NCBI RefSeq assembly: GCF_001189515.2
Contig: NZ_CP012069.2
Coordinates: 2,728,001 to 2,792,000, forward strand
Origin: Olsenella sp. oral taxon 807
GTDB lineage: Bacteria > Actinomycetota > Coriobacteriia > Coriobacteriales > Atopobiaceae
Direction: 5' to 3'
Length of the DNA stretch: 64,000 bases
Each line of letters opens with the position of its first letter. Position 1 is the first letter of the stretch. Positions 62,343 to 64,000 of the stretch are shown here, piece after piece. The notes under the pieces are model-generated. The model was given only the letters and a program-made list of their open reading frames with translations, was not told the origin of the DNA and did not search any database. The position numbers were made by a program, and so were the translations under genes.

Positions 62343-63713
62343 TCAGGCAGCAGACGGCATGTCCTTCCTGAGATCACCGCCCCTCCCATTGAGGGTGAGG
62401 ATCGGACACAGCTCGTGCTCGCAGGCCCATCGCACACGCAAACACGCCACCGAGCAATCCGCCTGCTGAGTGCCCCCGGATGACTCGACGTCAGACTTAA
62501 ATATGGTCCCCCTGACAAAGCGCTGCCTCCCAAACTGCCGCTCGCACTTCTCGCATACCGGCACGAGCTTAAAATCCCCATCTATGGGCCTAGGGCGGAA
62601 CGGTTGGATCATGACGATGTTCTCTATCTCGGGCCTTATCACCTGCCCTCTTCCACCGGGCTTGTCCATGTAGAGGCCACCCAACGCCCTCACGCAGGCG
62701 GTCTCCGCACAGCTTCTGTCCTCGTCATCCTTGCTGTCCTTGCCGATCTGCCACTCGATAGGCAGACCGCACGTATAATATGACCCCGACAGCTTTTGCA
62801 GGATCTTTATGGCCCCAGGCCTGCCCTCCGAAAGCTTCACCCCTATGGCGCTCTGCTTTGTCCTCCTATTGTGTCCCACCACCACGACGGAGGCATCGTT
62901 CCTATCCTTCTTCTCCAGACTTTTTGTCTCAACCAGCTCGTCGAGACGTTCGAGTAGCCTTGTCCTTGCGTCCACGAGGGTCTGTTGCACCCCTGGGTCA
63001 AGAGTCCCCCACGTCGTACTAGGCACGGTCACACTGATGCTGCTATAGTTATCGACTATGTAGGAGCTGATGTCCAGGCCGAGCCAGCTCGCGCCGATGA
63101 TAACCCCGTCGAGGGCCACCGTGCCGAGGACCGTCACGACGACGATGATGTCCCTGTCCACCCCCGGGATCGAGCCCGCGCATATCAGGAACGCCCCGGC
63201 GCCCCCGAGCGCGAGTATCCTCGCGATGTTCTCGCGCATCAGCAGCCTGATGAAGGTCATCTCGATGGCATGGCCGAGCTCCAGCACGGCGCCCTCCGCG
63301 GCCGCGCTCAGCGAGAGGAGGCGGGCGTACTCGGACATGGCGCCGGTCTCGGGGGTATCCTGGAGCCGCGCCATGCCGGGCAGGGCTGCGGCGCAGAACT
63401 GCGCCCGAGAGATCTCAACCCCGTCGATGGTCACGGCGGACTCAGAGAGCGTGACCGCGCCCTCGCCCAGGTACGGCTCCCCGGCGTCCCCGTCCTCGTC
63501 AGCATCTACATCGTCAGCATCGACCGAGGCCACCCGGACGCCCGGGGCACCTCCCGCAGCCCACGCCCCAAGGTCCGCGTCGGCGGGCGTACGTGCCTCG
63601 GCCCCCACGGTCGCGGCCCACCCCCTCGCGAGCACGCGGGTAGGCGGGAGCGTGGAGAAGCACAGCGACACGCTCAGGACGGCCACGAGGAGCCTTCTGC
63701 AGATCTGTCTCAT
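62343..63713 (-). CDS. Secreted protein with C-terminal deaminase-like toxin domain
   Basis: A 456-residue exported protein. Signal peptide about 1-30 (ICRRLLVAVLSVSLCFS, cut near VLARG), an acidic linker, a helical region with two hydrophobic segments (IARILALGGAGAFLICAGSI and IIVVVTVLGTVALDGVIIGA, about 155-205), and a C-terminal domain from about 270. That domain reads VVVGHNRRTKQSAIGVK, then SCAETACVRALGG and VCEKCERQF, the CAE ... CxxC zinc arrangement of YwqJ-like nucleic-acid deaminase toxins. AAGGGG precedes ATG 63713. It heads an operon of eight related small genes, consistent with toxin plus immunity. Deaminase activity is inferred from the motif only. Confidence 0.68.
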   Translation of the reverse strand: MRQICRRLLVAVLSVSLCFSTLPPTRVLARGWAATVGAEARTPADADLGAWAAGGAPGVRVASVDADDVDADEDGDAGEPYLGEGAVTLSESAVTIDGVEISRAQFCAAALPGMARLQDTPETGAMSEYARLLSLSAAAEGAVLELGHAIEMTFIRLLMRENIARILALGGAGAFLICAGSIPGVDRDIIVVVTVLGTVALDGVIIGASWLGLDISSYIVDNYSSISVTVPSTTWGTLDPGVQQTLVDARTRLLERLDELVETKSLEKKDRNDASVVVVGHNRRTKQSAIGVKLSEGRPGAIKILQKLSGSYYTCGLPIEWQIGKDSKDDEDRSCAETACVRALGGLYMDKPGGRGQVIRPEIENIVMIQPFRPRPIDGDFKLVPVCEKCERQFGRQRFVRGTIFKSDVESSGGTQQADCSVACLRVRWACEHELCPILTLNGRGGDLRKDMPSAA

Positions 63714-63754
63714 GGGAACACCCCTTCCCCTGCCGCGCGGCGCCGACCAAGGCG

Positions 63755-63812
63755 CCACGCTCGCTGTTGTTGGCAATATGTGTAGCACGAGTGGATGTTG
63801 GGTGGGGGAAAC
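63755..63812 (-). promoter_or_regulatory. Likely promoter region of deaminase-toxin operon
   Basis: CCACCCAACATCCACTCGTG followed by CTACACATATTGCCAACAA, about 50 bases before the start codon and duplicated before B2. TACACA/TATTG could be the -10; no good -35. Confidence 0.4.
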
Positions 63813-63901
63813 GGACCCGCGAGCGGTCTAAAGGGGGCGGCGAGAGGTATCCGGCCCTCGCCCCTCATCGGACGGGGAGCGTCAGGCCCGATCCTTTGAC
63901 C

Positions 63902-64000
63902 CTACAGAAACAGCTCCCTGTAGCGACCCTCGGCGCCCCCATCCCTGGGGTCGAAGTCATCAGCGATGTCCCCCTCGCGCAGGAACAGCATCCGATCGGA
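63902..64000 (-). CDS. C-terminal end of a protein, runs off the window
   Basis: The last 32 codons of a minus-strand gene: SDRMLFLREGDIADDFDPRD then GGAEGRYRELFL and a stop. The family cannot be named from this piece. It lies 190 bases upstream of the deaminase-toxin gene in the same direction. Confidence 0.6.
   Translation of the reverse strand, partial: SDRMLFLREGDIADDFDPRDGGAEGRYRELFL

Noticed and set aside
61589-62581. Extending B1 to 62581
   Set aside because: It would overlap 239 bases of the toxin gene; GTG 62242 has a strong site and matches B2 in length.

Overview
The window looks like chromosomal DNA of a high-GC, low-complexity-rich actinobacterium of the class Coriobacteriia, most likely Atopobiaceae (Olsenella-like). 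This is inferred from the GC content, the frequent GTG/TTG starts, the order tilS-hpt-ftsH, the DUF285 (BspA-type) leucine-rich repeats and the style of the secreted lipoproteins. No rRNA is present and there is one tRNA (Asp).

Layout. 1-7.8 kb: two palindromic GTGTACAC repeats, bioY, a methyltransferase, a secreted lipoprotein, a secreted papain-fold protein, a complete IS1634-type insertion sequence with 32-bp ends, a CPBP membrane protease and an anchored alpha/beta hydrolase. 8-11.4 kb: a small secreted toxin-like protein followed by eight tandem DUF7336-type genes arranged as four A-B pairs. 11.8-17.7 kb: a lipoprotein, a large LuxR-type ATPase regulator, a DUF4143 ATPase behind two perfect or near-perfect palindromes, and a hypothetical gene. 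18-19.9 kb: a tandem duplication of two DUF4279-like genes. 20-25.9 kb: a wrecked DUF4143 gene split by a miniature element, a TetR-ABC export operon, a flavodoxin-fold reductase and metY. 26.4-37 kb: housekeeping genes on the minus strand (mutY-like, Rrf2, HAD phosphatase, tRNA-Asp, holA, aminotransferase, ftsH, hpt, tilS, pepT). 37-41.7 kb: repeat arrays, two tandem DUF5104 lipoproteins, hsp20 and a C-terminally anchored protein. 41.7-46.9 kb: a NarL-type response regulator, a lipoprotein and two overlapping sensor genes. 47-54.4 kb: a PASTA protein, a HicBA-like pair and clpB.

54.6-63.7 kb is one long minus-strand operon-like block. It starts with a secreted protein whose C-terminus carries deaminase zinc motifs (CAE ... 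CxxC). Eight relatives of one uncharacterised domain follow; two of them are fused to intracellular-looking DUF285 leucine-rich repeats and one is a pseudogene. Genes in this block are spaced by a single base (stop-N-start). I read this, and the 8-11.4 kb locus, as polymorphic-toxin systems with expanded banks of paired immunity paralogues. Functions of the immunity families are inferred from position, not shown.

Three miniature elements (267, 570 and 632 bp) share inverted ends and 8-bp target duplications. They carry the GTGTACAC palindromes and, in one case, a second repeat array nested inside. Further short-repeat families fill most of the long intergenic regions.
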